A DNA stretch of 64,000 bases from Amycolatopsis coloradensis (GTDB lineage: Bacteria > Actinomycetota > Actinomycetes > Mycobacteriales > Pseudonocardiaceae). The position numbers and the translations under genes were made by a program. Numbering within the stretch: the stretch's first letter is position 1; every line of letters begins with the position of its first letter. The stretch covers positions 242,849-306,848 of the forward strand of contig NZ_MQUQ01000014.1 in the NCBI RefSeq assembly GCF_001953865.1. Reading direction: 5' to 3'. The notes beneath the pieces were generated by a model. That model was not told the origin of the DNA and searched no databases. It saw only the letters and a program-made list of their open reading frames with translations. Below, one piece after another: positions 57,701 through 64,000 of the stretch.

Positions 57701-59267
57701 GGTCGGCAGCGATCTGCGGGCCGAACTCGACCAGGCGGAAAGCGTCGAGGCGTCCGCGCGGGCGGCCGTCGAGGCGCTGGACGACGCCGTCCGCGAGCGG
57801 GCCTCGGCGTTGCTGGAGACGCCGGACGGTTCCGACGCCTCCGCGCGGGCCGCCGCGCAGGCGCGGGCGAACCGGGCGGTCGTGGTGCTGGAGGAGGAAC
57901 GCACCGAGATCGTCGGGCTCGTCGCGACCCGCAAGGCGGAACTGAGCCAGCTTCCGGAACAGCCGTCAGCACTCGCCGCGATCTCGTCCGACGCGCGGCC
58001 GCAGGACATCGAGCACGGCTTGGCGCTCATCGACGACGCCAGCCTCGAAGTGTCCGCCGCCGCGCGGAAATGGGAGGAACTGCAGGAGCGCCGAGCCGCG
58101 GCCGAGGCGACGTTGGAGTCCGCGAAGACGTCCGCGTCCGGTTTCGGCCTGCTGGCCGAGTCCATGGCACATCTCTTGTCCAAAGAGGACGGCGAGGTGG
58201 CGTTCGACGGCGACGTCGAATCGGCCCGTACCAAGCACTCCCGGCTCAACACCGCGCTCACCGAGGCGCAGGACGCCGCCGACGCGGGCGACCGCCGGGT
58301 GCGGGCCGCGGCGGACCAGCTCGCGCAGTACGCCACGGACAAGCGGTTCGAAAAGCTCAGCACGCCGGTGCGGCAGCAGGTGATCTCGGTCCGCCGAGAT
58401 CAGCTGCCCGCGCACGCCGCGGAATGGGCCGAGGCGCTGCGGCCGCGGTTGCGCACGCTCACCGACGACCTCGCGCAGATCGACCGGCACCGTGGCGGCA
58501 TCATCACCCGGCTGCAGGGCATGGTCGACGGTGCTCTGCGTACTCTTCGCGCGGCACAACGGGTTTCGCGGCTGCCCGACGGACTCGGCGACTGGTCGGG
58601 CCAGGAGTTCCTGCGGATCCGCTTCACCGAACTCGAGGAGAACGTGCTCGCCGAGAAACTGGGCGAGGTCGTAGACGAGGCCGCGGTGGGCAAGACCTCC
58701 GACGGCCGGGACGTCAAGCGGGACGGACTCTCGCTCGTGCTGCGTGGCGTGCAGGCCGCCGCTCCCAAGGGGTTCCGGGTCGACATTCTGAAGCCGGACT
58801 CCGTGCTGCGGACCGAACGGCAGCGAGTCTCCGAGATCCGGGACGTGTTCTCCGGCGGGCAGCAGCTGACCGCGGCGATCATCCTGTACTGCACGCTCGC
58901 CGCGTTGCGGGCGAACAACCGCGGCAAGGCACGCGACCGGCACTCCGGCGTGCTGTTCCTCGACAACCCGATCGGCCGCGCGTCGGCGGGTTACCTGCTG
59001 GAGTTGCAGCGTGCGGTCGCGGAGGCGCTGGGTGTCCAGCTGATCTACACCACAGGTCTGTTCGACGCCGGCGCGCTGAGTGAGTTCCCGCTGATCGTGC
59101 GGCTGCGCAACGACGCTGATCTGCGGGCGGGCCGCAAATACCTGTCCGTCGACGCCACGATCCGGAACGCGACCGACGACCTCGGGGAGCCGGACGGCGT
59201 CGCGCGACTCTCCGCCACGCGGCTGTTCACGCGGCCGTCGGAGGAACCGGAGGAAGAGACCGCTTGA
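54798..59267 (+). CDS. MksB/JetC-like SMC ATPase
   Basis: This 1489-residue protein has an ABC/SMC head split between its ends: Walker A ENGGGKSVLIKLI at residues 66-72 and onward, signature FSGGQQLTAAIIL at about 1352 and Walker B GVLFLDNPIGRAS at about 1384, with a long Glu/Ala/Arg-rich coiled coil (about 260-1200) between. This matches SMC-like MksB/JetC, which with kleisin and KITE partners entraps and extrudes DNA; Wadjet complexes restrict plasmids. It follows the JetB-like gene after 16 bases with GGGGAC. No JetD/MksG TOPRIM nuclease gene is found up- or downstream within the window. Confidence 0.85.
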   Translation: MYELSRVRLHSVGPAGARYQDVVLDFSGVGAAITAPQQDALFSAGIHLAGEGPPRRPSPASVLFLENGGGKSVLIKLIFSVMLPGRRQVVGTTNTKVLEKFVAAKDVSHVALEWLQVETGHRVITGKVSEWRGHVVSADSENLVDSWYCFRPTPSLDLDTLPLTSDGRLLTMSGFHDLLDKVHGGEPELELFWTRRHHEWTSRLDGLGLDTELFRYQRAMNAGEGEAADAFAFSTDEAFVEFLLRAVLSEEEPKDLAEVVATYAHNLAQRGDLLSERDFVAGALDLLTPLAEEEGVAAASRKLADAARAEMRTLAAQVAARDKLENERLGGLAQHVDEVKSAEKLAEGDHRRLTAGVTELRRLVGKLRLDEARESKKRVDGELAEAKTAAEAWRECATVLNHLNAARKARNFRELVGNREQKAQPALQARNTAATALARGLLALAKNATDQAAKAEAHVGALRAEAEKAQSERDESANLAASRRAEARGLGARIAEIREEIAETVRSGALEAGADVAEAARLTRTEAETTAAELVRREQELERVAEDLRAAQATVNDAHRLAGSTKDRLERAADELDRANRRTDALAVEPRLADLLGADDVALETDLPVLLERLREAGSTAEKEQTALRMEESVDERALNALGSGGLLPATEEVQAALDALEAAGMNAWSGWRYLSTLDKKRRAAVLARAPQLVSGILLNEPEQVRLAEKVLAERRLLPTTIIPVATTEATTADRLPGEVGIEFLVPPNPAMYDEEAADAEREAIALRHAERQRRLEALATSLADDSALSWKLKTWREDYPPGSIATLAEQSQNARTAHETARTALEQAEKEFQRLGEKATGLRERVPELRTASAGAGERARGLEALATRAAKIPEWTDDAERATETAERAESTASEAAVKASRLREQAGEEQRTADGHRRTATTAKSELAEVPGSSDVTEDDAVPAEPVDALRRTFASASEAYSKVEVGSDLRAELDQAESVEASARAAVEALDDAVRERASALLETPDGSDASARAAAQARANRAVVVLEEERTEIVGLVATRKAELSQLPEQPSALAAISSDARPQDIEHGLALIDDASLEVSAAARKWEELQERRAAAEATLESAKTSASGFGLLAESMAHLLSKEDGEVAFDGDVESARTKHSRLNTALTEAQDAADAGDRRVRAAADQLAQYATDKRFEKLSTPVRQQVISVRRDQLPAHAAEWAEALRPRLRTLTDDLAQIDRHRGGIITRLQGMVDGALRTLRAAQRVSRLPDGLGDWSGQEFLRIRFTELEENVLAEKLGEVVDEAAVGKTSDGRDVKRDGLSLVLRGVQAAAPKGFRVDILKPDSVLRTERQRVSEIRDVFSGGQQLTAAIILYCTLAALRANNRGKARDRHSGVLFLDNPIGRASAGYLLELQRAVAEALGVQLIYTTGLFDAGALSEFPLIVRLRNDADLRAGRKYLSVDATIRNATDDLGEPDGVARLSATRLFTRPSEEPEEETA

Positions 59268-59273
59268 GCTCTC

Positions 59274-59304
59274 GGTGCCACCAGGTGCCACCAGGTGCTA
59301 TCAT
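59274..59304 (+). promoter_or_regulatory. Three tandem 10-bp operator repeats with -10 box upstream of phd
   Basis: GGTGCCACCA occurs at 59274-59283 and 59284-59293, and a third, diverged copy GGTGCTATCA at 59294-59303. CACCAGGTG within it is palindromic. The -10 box TATCAT (59299-59304) ends six bases before the ATG and overlaps the third repeat, fitting autorepression by the Phd-VapC complex. Confidence 0.65.
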
Positions 59305-59310
59305 CTGGCC

Positions 59311-59577
59311 ATGAGCGTTCAGCATGAGATTTCCCAGCGTGATCTCCGGAACCGCTCCGGCGAGATCATGGACGCGGTCGAGCATGGTGAGACCTTCACC
59401 GTGACCCGCAGCGGCTCGCCCATCGCCCAGTTGGTCCCGCTGTGCCGACGGCACGCCGTGTCCCGGGACCAGTTCGCCGCCGTCTCGGCGAACGCTCCGC
59501 TCATCGACCCGGACAGGTTCTGCGCGGACCTCGACGACGCCTTCGCGGGGGAGGCTGACGATCCTTATGGCCGCTGA
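59311..59577 (+). CDS. Phd/YefM-family antitoxin
   Basis: The 88-residue protein has the Phd/YefM N-terminus HEISQRDLRNRSGEIMDAVE and GETFTVTRSGSPIAQLVPL, the DNA-binding dimer part, followed by a toxin-neutralising C-terminal tail rich in acidic residues. It overlaps the PIN toxin gene by 11 bases. ATG 59311 has a leaderless-type -10. It sits 43 bases after the SMC gene. Confidence 0.9.
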   Translation: MSVQHEISQRDLRNRSGEIMDAVEHGETFTVTRSGSPIAQLVPLCRRHAVSRDQFAAVSANAPLIDPDRFCADLDDAFAGEADDPYGR

Positions 59578-60049
59578 GGTACACGGCCTGCTCGACACGA
59601 ACATCCTCATTCTCCGGCGGGCGATCGATCACGCCCAGCTGCCGGATCTGATGTCGATCAGCACGATCACGCTCGCCGAGCTTTCGGCCGGTCCGCATTA
59701 CGCCACCGACCCCGCCGAACGGGCCCGGCGCACGGAGCTGCTGCAACGGGTGGAGTCCGAGTTCGACCCGTTACCGTTCGGCACGGAGGCGGCGCGGATC
59801 TTCGGCCGAGTGTCGGCGTCTGTGCTCGCGATGGGCAGGACACCCCGGCGGCGGGTGGCCGATCTGATGATCGCCAGTGTGGCCATCGCGCACCGGATGC
59901 CGCTGTACACCACCAACCCGCAGGATTTCGAAGGCCTGAAAGAGCTTCTCGACGTCGTCCCGGTCACTCGGCCGGGACAGGCCGTGACCGGGTCGAGGTC
60001 CGGTACTGCCCAGGCGCCTGCTGGCGTGCGCGCCGGAAAGCCCGGCTGA
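59567..60049 (+). CDS. VapC-family PIN-domain toxin RNase
   Basis: The 160-residue protein has the PIN acidic residues: Asp in GLLDTNILIL, Glu in ITLAELSAGPHYA, Asp in VADLMIASVAIAH and the TTNPQDF motif. It is a predicted RNase inhibited by the upstream Phd protein. The last 30 residues (after VTRPGQAV) are low in similarity and overlap the convergent AraC gene by 86 bases. Confidence 0.9.
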   Translation: MAAEVHGLLDTNILILRRAIDHAQLPDLMSISTITLAELSAGPHYATDPAERARRTELLQRVESEFDPLPFGTEAARIFGRVSASVLAMGRTPRRRVADLMIASVAIAHRMPLYTTNPQDFEGLKELLDVVPVTRPGQAVTGSRSGTAQAPAGVRAGKPG

Positions 60050-60902
60050 ACGCGTAGACCGACGTGTAGCCGACCGAGTGAGCGATGGCGTCCACCGTGT
60101 CGGCGGTGTCGCGGAGCCGGACCGCGGCCAGGTCCATCCGCCACTGGGTGAGGTAGTCGCCAGGAGTCCGTCCGGTCGTTTCGCGGAAGCGGCGGGTCAG
60201 CGTGCTGCGTGAGGTCGACAGTTCCGCCGCGAGCAGGTCGGTGGTCCACGGTTTCGCCGGATCCTCGTGGATCTTGACCAGGGCAACGCTGATCAGCGGG
60301 TCGCCGAGGACGCCGAGCCAGGTTCCCCGCGTCTCGGCCGGTTTCTCCGTCCGCCACACGCGGAGCAGCTGGACCAGGAGGATGTCGACGAGCCGGTTGA
60401 GGACGAACTCGGTCGCGATCTGCGGACGGGCCAGTTCCCGCGACAGCAGCCGGACGGTGTCGTCCAGCCCGCCGCCGTCGTGGTTCGCGCGGATGTGCAC
60501 CAGTTCCGGCAGGGTGGCCAGCACCTGGATGGACACCGCCGGGTCGTAGTCGTAGGACGCGCCGAGGATGTGGGTCTGCACCTCCCCGGAGCCGAGGCGC
60601 AGCACCCCGCCGCACTTCCGTGCTCGCTCCGCCGCCGTGCACAGCTGGGGAATGATCGGGGCGCCCGGGGCGCTGCGCAGGGTGTGTTCCGGTCCGTTCG
60701 GCAGCAGGACGACGTCGCCGGGCATGAGCTGCCGCGGTGGGTGACCCGCCACGTCCAGCCAAGCCGTGCCGCAGGTGACGGCGTAGAAGGCCGCGCCCGC
60801 GATGCCGTGCCAGAGGATCCCCCACGGCCCGGACGCCTCGATCCTGGCCCCGGCGGCGCCTCGGACGCCACCCACGGCGAGAGTTTCGGCCAACAAATCC
60901 AT
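59964..60902 (-). CDS. AraC-family regulator with N-terminal cupin
   Basis: The 312-residue protein has an N-terminal AraC-binding-like cupin (WGILWHGIAGAAFYAVTCGT, PGDVVLLPNGPEHTLRSA) and a C-terminal double HTH (WTTDLLAAELSTSRSTLTRR and VDAIAHSVGYTSVYAFSRAF). The ligand is unknown; divergent from a deazaflavin oxidoreductase that may be its target. ATG 60902 is set by a TATTGT box seven bases upstream; the open frame upstream is antisense to the next gene. Confidence 0.9.
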   Translation of the reverse strand: MDLLAETLAVGGVRGAAGARIEASGPWGILWHGIAGAAFYAVTCGTAWLDVAGHPPRQLMPGDVVLLPNGPEHTLRSAPGAPIIPQLCTAAERARKCGGVLRLGSGEVQTHILGASYDYDPAVSIQVLATLPELVHIRANHDGGGLDDTVRLLSRELARPQIATEFVLNRLVDILLVQLLRVWRTEKPAETRGTWLGVLGDPLISVALVKIHEDPAKPWTTDLLAAELSTSRSTLTRRFRETTGRTPGDYLTQWRMDLAAVRLRDTADTVDAIAHSVGYTSVYAFSRAFRRARQQAPGQYRTSTRSRPVPAE

Positions 60903-60909
60903 ATCGCCG

Positions 60910-60915
60910 ACAATA
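60910..60915 (-). promoter_or_regulatory. Putative -10 box (TATTGT) for leaderless araC-type mRNA
   Basis: On the minus strand TATTGT ends seven bases before the ATG at 60902. Confidence 0.5.
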
Positions 60916-60976
60916 GTGCGACAGATGGATATGTTCATAGGGTTTTCGGGCATCGATACGAGCACGGCACGCCCCA

Positions 60977-60982
60977 TACGAT
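60977..60982 (+). promoter_or_regulatory. Putative -10 box (TACGAT) for leaderless deazaflavin oxidoreductase mRNA
   Basis: TACGAT ends seven bases before the ATG at 60990. The 87-base divergent spacer between the two boxes is the likely AraC-regulated region. Confidence 0.5.
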
Positions 60983-60989
60983 CGAGGTC

Positions 60990-61418
60990 ATGGCAGACAC
61001 GATCGACTTCGACTTCGACAAGATCAACCGCGGCGTGATCACCGAATTCCGGGAGACCGGTGGCAAGGCCGGCGGCATGTTCGAGGGCTTTCCGCTGGTG
61101 CTCGTGCACCACACCGGGGCCAAGTCCGGCACCGAACGGATCGCGCCGCTGGTCCCGCTCCTGGAGGGCGACCGGATCTACATCTTCGCCAGCAAGGGCG
61201 GCACTGATGAGAACCCGGCCTGGTACCACAACCTGGTGGCCCATCCGGACACCAAGGTCGAACTTGGCACCGAAATCTTCCCGGTCCGCGCGCGGGTGCT
61301 CACCGGCTCCGAACGCGATGACGTCTACGCCCGGCAGTCCGCCATCCAGCCGCAGTTCGCCGAGTACCAGCGCAAGACCAGCCGGGTCATCCCGGTGATC
61401 GAGCTGGAGCGGATCTAG
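60990..61418 (+). CDS. Deazaflavin (F420)-dependent nitroreductase-family protein
   Basis: The 142-residue protein has the Ddn-family pattern FPLVLVHHTGAKSGTERIAP, YIFASKGGTDENPAWYHNLV and PDTKVELG, and resembles the mycobacterial F420H2-dependent quinone reductase/nitroreductase. It probably reduces quinones or other electrophiles. Its ATG is leaderless-type. Confidence 0.9.
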   Translation: MADTIDFDFDKINRGVITEFRETGGKAGGMFEGFPLVLVHHTGAKSGTERIAPLVPLLEGDRIYIFASKGGTDENPAWYHNLVAHPDTKVELGTEIFPVRARVLTGSERDDVYARQSAIQPQFAEYQRKTSRVIPVIELERI

Positions 61419-61466
61419 CTGCGCCAGGGCGCGGGACGTCTCAGCGGCGGTGGCGGGGCGCGGATC

Positions 61467-61676
61467 GTGAGTGGCGATTCGGGTCAGGCCAAGACTGTCT
61501 CGGGTACCTACTCTCGTGCGGTTCGCGTGATGGAATGGACGACACGCGTGTCCAGTCGGACGGCTCGCGGCGGGAGTGGCTGGGTCGGTGTGTCGTCCGT
61601 CGGATCACGCGTGTCGTCCCCGCGGTCACGCGAAAGCCCCGATTCGGCCTGAGTGGTGCGTGGCGATTCGGGTCAG
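61467..61676 (+). repeat. Direct repeat (about 21 bp, 189 bp apart) in the 61419-61893 gap
   Basis: GTGAGTGGCGATTCGGGTCA(G) at 61467-61487 recurs with one change (GTGCGTGG...) at 61656-61676, and each is followed by a GGTACCTACT- or GGTATCTACT-like segment about 20-30 bases later. The gap of 475 bases has no supported gene; it is made largely of these repeats and the inverted repeats listed next. Confidence 0.7.
61537..61619. repeat. 14-bp perfect inverted repeat
   Basis: GGACGACACGCGTG (61537-61550) pairs perfectly with CACGCGTGTCGTCC (61606-61619), with further partial pairing inside (GGACGG / CCGTCGG) and an ACACGCGTGT palindrome at the left arm. The 55-base spacing is long for a terminator. 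Confidence 0.7.
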
Positions 61677-61771
61677 CGCGAAAGGCGTCCAGGTATCTAC
61701 TGGCTTCCGGGCCTCGCGACACCCCTGGATGGCGGCCGCGCTCAACGCCTGAGTCCCGCTTCTGCCGGGTG

Positions 61772-61829
61772 GGTCGCGAGTGGTGAAGGCGGTCAGAGCT
61801 GACCCTGTTTGAGTTACCTACTCGCGACC
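61772..61829. repeat. Nested inverted repeat
   Basis: GGTCGCGAGT (61772-61781) pairs perfectly with ACTCGCGACC (61820-61829); inside it GGTCAGAGCTGACC (61791-61804) forms its own 6-bp hairpin. The right part resembles the GTACCTACT segments following the direct repeats, so this may be a third, diverged unit. Confidence 0.7.
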
Positions 61830-61893
61830 TGCGGATTTTGTTCTCCTGCCCTGCTGGCCGGGGCAAACAAGGGCAGGAGAACCATGTGCGGTC

Positions 61894-62496
61894 TTACTTG
61901 CCCGGCTCGGTGCTGCGGGGTGTACCACGGCGGTGGGCCTCGGCGGTGAGGTGACAGCTAGTGGTGATGGCCATGACGAAGGCTTTGTCTGCCCCGACAG
62001 AGAGCTCGGCTCCGTCCTTGTCGGTGAGGCTGAACTGATAGTTGCCTGGCTTGTCAGAGCTGAGGGTCACAGTGGTGAAGCCGTACGGCGCGGCGGTCTC
62101 GGTGATGATCGTTTTTGCTTTCGTCCACTGCTCCGGCGTAGGCGCTATCGCTGAGACCCAGCTGGCCGGGTGTACTTCCTGCCCGTCATAGGGATGGATG
62201 TTCGGGAAGCTTCGCGCGCAGCCGCCTACGCTGTCGCCCCGGCCGCTGTCCTTCCATGGAGGTGTCGGGAGTTCTCTGGTGAGGGCGTCGCGGATTTTGC
62301 TCCGCATCTCGTTGTGACGGGTGAGTGCTTGATCGATGTCGGGGCGTTGCAGGAGTGTCGCGAACTGCTGTTGTTGGGTGGGCATGGTGTCCTTGCCGGG
62401 GCCGGATGCGTCGGGGTCGCTGCATGCTGCTGCGGAGAGTGCGATCAGGCCGATTGTGCAGACGGCCGCGATCAGGGCGTGTGGTCGGTGGGTCAC
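61894..62496 (-). CDS. LppA-like lipoprotein
   Basis: The 200-residue protein has a lipoprotein signal with lipobox LSAAAC near residue 25 and then a soluble domain with PTPPWKDSGRGDSVGGCARSF, resembling the LppA family of actinobacterial cell-envelope lipoproteins. Function unknown. GTG 62496 lies 11 bases after the stop of the DUF1023 gene, so the two are in one operon. Confidence 0.75.
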   Translation of the reverse strand: MTHRPHALIAAVCTIGLIALSAAACSDPDASGPGKDTMPTQQQQFATLLQRPDIDQALTRHNEMRSKIRDALTRELPTPPWKDSGRGDSVGGCARSFPNIHPYDGQEVHPASWVSAIAPTPEQWTKAKTIITETAAPYGFTTVTLSSDKPGNYQFSLTDKDGAELSVGADKAFVMAITTSCHLTAEAHRRGTPRSTEPGK

Positions 62497-62507
62497 GTGT
62501 TTGAGCC

Positions 62508-64000
62508 TTAACCTCGAGCGGGGATTGCCAGTTCGGCGTGTCCGGACACGACGGCGGCGATGTTGTACTTGCTGGTGCTGTCGGTGCCGTCGGGCATGGT
62601 TTTGGTGTATTCGCTGTGTCCAGTTGATCCGGCGAGTGGTCGGCCGTCTGGTGTGACTGCCGCACCGGTCTGCAGCTGGTTCATTCCCGCCATGTCGCTG
62701 GGGTCTGTTCCGTAGCGGCCACTGCTGAGTGAGCCGATGTCGGCGACGGCGTCGCCGTCGGCTTCGAGGTTGTAGGCGTGGCCTTCGGCCAGTTGCATCC
62801 GACGGATCTCGGCCTCGCCGAGCGGTTGGCCTGCCGGGGTGTCGGAGATGCCGGGTGAGCCGAAGAACACGGCGTCGTCCACACCGGTGTGGCTGTTGAG
62901 GGCGATACCGGAAGTCAGTGAGCCGTAGGAGTGCCCAAGCGCGGTCAGGTGCGGGTCCACGGGGCGAGAGGCATTGATGCCCTGATCGAACCGGGCGAGC
63001 TTTTCCGCACCGTCACGGGCAGCGCTGCCATCAATGATGTCGGGAATATCGGCTGGGTTGCTCGTGGTCGGCGGTTCATATCCGAGCCACGTCACCGTGG
63101 CCACCTGACTGCTGTCGCCCTTGCTGTCCAAGATGTCTTCTGCGGTATCGCGCACCTTACGCATGTCTTCGACGTAGCCGTCCAGGTTGGTGCCGACCGA
63201 CGAGTTCATTCCGGGGGTGAAGACCGCGACGTGCTCGGCGGTGTCGACATTGCCGTTGGCTACGGCGGCTTTGAGCCGGTCCCCGGTCAGGTCGAGCGAC
63301 AGTAGCTGCCGATCGGGATTCGGCTTGCCGTCAGGCCCTTTCACCAGGCCGTCCACCTTGCCGAGAGCGGCCAACCGTTCGTCCAGCTTCTCAAGCTTCT
63401 CCAGGTACTTGTGAACGCTGGGCACATCCCTGTTGAGGTCGGGAGGTGCTGTCTTCATCAGCTGGGTGCGCTCGTCTTGCAATGCCTGAAGCTCATGTTC
63501 GAGCGAGGCGATATTCGCACTGCTGCGTGCCCACGCCGCCACCCCGTCACGATTGCCTATCATCTCGGGGTGGTCCTTGACCAGACGTAGTCGCTGGTTC
63601 TGCGACAGAGCCGCCCACCATGCGGCGTTCGCCGATGCGCTCGCGTCGACCGGTGGGGGTGAGAGAATGGACAGTGACCCCATGGCGGCGCCGGAGTTAC
63701 CGGCGGTGGCGAGCGAGGTGTTCTCGTTGTCATTCCCCGTGGCGTCGATGGTGTGCCCGGCAAGAATGCGGTCGAGCACCGCACAGAAATCGTCATCGAT
63801 ATCGACGGCTTGACGGAGAACCTGTTCGACCCGATCGCGAAGTTCGGCAGCGATCGCCCGCCGTTCGGCGGCGACCGCTTCTTTCTGGTCCTCGGGGGTG
63901 TCCGGTGGCGGACCATTGTCATTGACCGCGCCGTCACCACCGATGGCGAAATGGTGTGTGCGGGCGAGACCCTCGGCCTCGGTGACGGCGTTCCGCATAC
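62508..64000 (-). CDS. DUF1023 alpha/beta hydrolase (partial, 5' end beyond window)
   Basis: The 496 visible residues comprise a helical N-terminal region and a C-terminal DUF1023 hydrolase domain with the nucleophile elbow LTALGHSYGSLTSGIAL, preceded by AEHVAVFTPGMNSSVGTNL and the VATVTWLGYEPP segment. This family is found with secretion-type helical proteins in actinobacteria. An ATG is possible at 63998, two bases from the edge, but the protein probably continues upstream. Confidence 0.8.
   Translation of the reverse strand, partial: MRNAVTEAEGLARTHHFAIGGDGAVNDNGPPPDTPEDQKEAVAAERRAIAAELRDRVEQVLRQAVDIDDDFCAVLDRILAGHTIDATGNDNENTSLATAGNSGAAMGSLSILSPPPVDASASANAAWWAALSQNQRLRLVKDHPEMIGNRDGVAAWARSSANIASLEHELQALQDERTQLMKTAPPDLNRDVPSVHKYLEKLEKLDERLAALGKVDGLVKGPDGKPNPDRQLLSLDLTGDRLKAAVANGNVDTAEHVAVFTPGMNSSVGTNLDGYVEDMRKVRDTAEDILDSKGDSSQVATVTWLGYEPPTTSNPADIPDIIDGSAARDGAEKLARFDQGINASRPVDPHLTALGHSYGSLTSGIALNSHTGVDDAVFFGSPGISDTPAGQPLGEAEIRRMQLAEGHAYNLEADGDAVADIGSLSSGRYGTDPSDMAGMNQLQTGAAVTPDGRPLAGSTGHSEYTKTMPDGTDSTSKYNIAAVVSGHAELAIPARG

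Noticed and set aside
60903..61244. N-terminal extension of the AraC regulator
   Set aside because: The frame is open but lies antisense to the deazaflavin oxidoreductase gene; the cupin begins near 60902 and a -10 box sits just upstream.
59268..61893. JetD/MksG nuclease hidden downstream of the SMC gene
   Set aside because: All open frames there are assigned to Phd, VapC, AraC and a deazaflavin protein, or are shadows; no TOPRIM or DUF2220-like motif was seen.

Overview
The window is high-GC actinobacterial chromosome, most like Amycolatopsis or a related Pseudonocardiaceae genus. The grounds are a BldD gene beside a PyrR-led pyrimidine operon, mIHF, an actinobacterial helicase-dead PriA, WhiA, F420-type oxidoreductases, GTG starts and many 4-base GTGA/ATGA gene overlaps. 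Gene order around pyr, gmk-rpoZ-coaBC-metK-priA, fmt-rsmB, rpe-ribE-ribBA-ribH and uvrC-rapZ-yvcK-whiA is the conserved actinobacterial core order. No rRNA, tRNA, IS element, prophage or CRISPR array was recognised.

Layout. 1-115: 5' end of bldD (minus). 332-10822: the pyr operon pyrR-pyrB-pyrC-(PH protein)-carA-carB-pyrF behind a PyrR-binding leader. An AAA/ABC ATPase plus a DUF4276 TOPRIM-like protein is inserted without gaps between carA and carB (4844-6672). 10930-17061: mihF, gmk, rpoZ, coaBC, metK, priA. 17145-20444: divergent secreted pyroglutamyl-peptidase-like protein and gamma-glutamyltransferase. 20689-23548: fmt, rsmB and a flavoprotein. 23545-28122: serine hydrolase, alkaline phosphatase and a NarL-type two-component system (all minus). 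28253-31964: rpe and the riboflavin operon. 32106-33717: exonuclease III and a secreted chymotrypsin-like protease. 33956-38793: uvrC, rapZ, yvcK, whiA. 39048-44830 (minus): an accessory operon with a caspase-NTPase-FHA-TPR protein, a GT4 glycosyltransferase, a methyltransferase and an alpha/alpha-toroid protein; an alpha/beta hydrolase is divergent. 45881-51769: fatty-acid-hydroxylase-type membrane protein with a divergent TetR, Nudix, a ricin-type lectin and a large secreted CBM-FN3-sugar dehydrogenase-PEBP fusion. 51989-60902: F420/FMN protein, an MksF/MksE/MksB (Wadjet JetABC-like) operon, a Phd-VapC pair and an AraC regulator. 60990-end: deazaflavin oxidoreductase, a repeat-rich 475-bp gap, an LppA-like lipoprotein and a DUF1023 hydrolase cut by the window edge.

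Most interesting content. Four immunity-type modules sit among housekeeping genes: the ATPase/TOPRIM pair inside the PyrR-controlled pyr operon, a STAND-like caspase protein whose gene carries two apparent one-base deletions (one at a G9 tract), a condensin-like JetABC operon with no JetD nuclease nearby, and Phd-VapC. The assignment of these to defence is inference. The non-coding DNA also shows patterns: interspersed families of long perfect or near-perfect inverted repeats in the intergenic gaps, and a recurring TANNNT box about 7 bases upstream of GTG/ATG starts, which suggests leaderless transcripts and helped fix several start codons.
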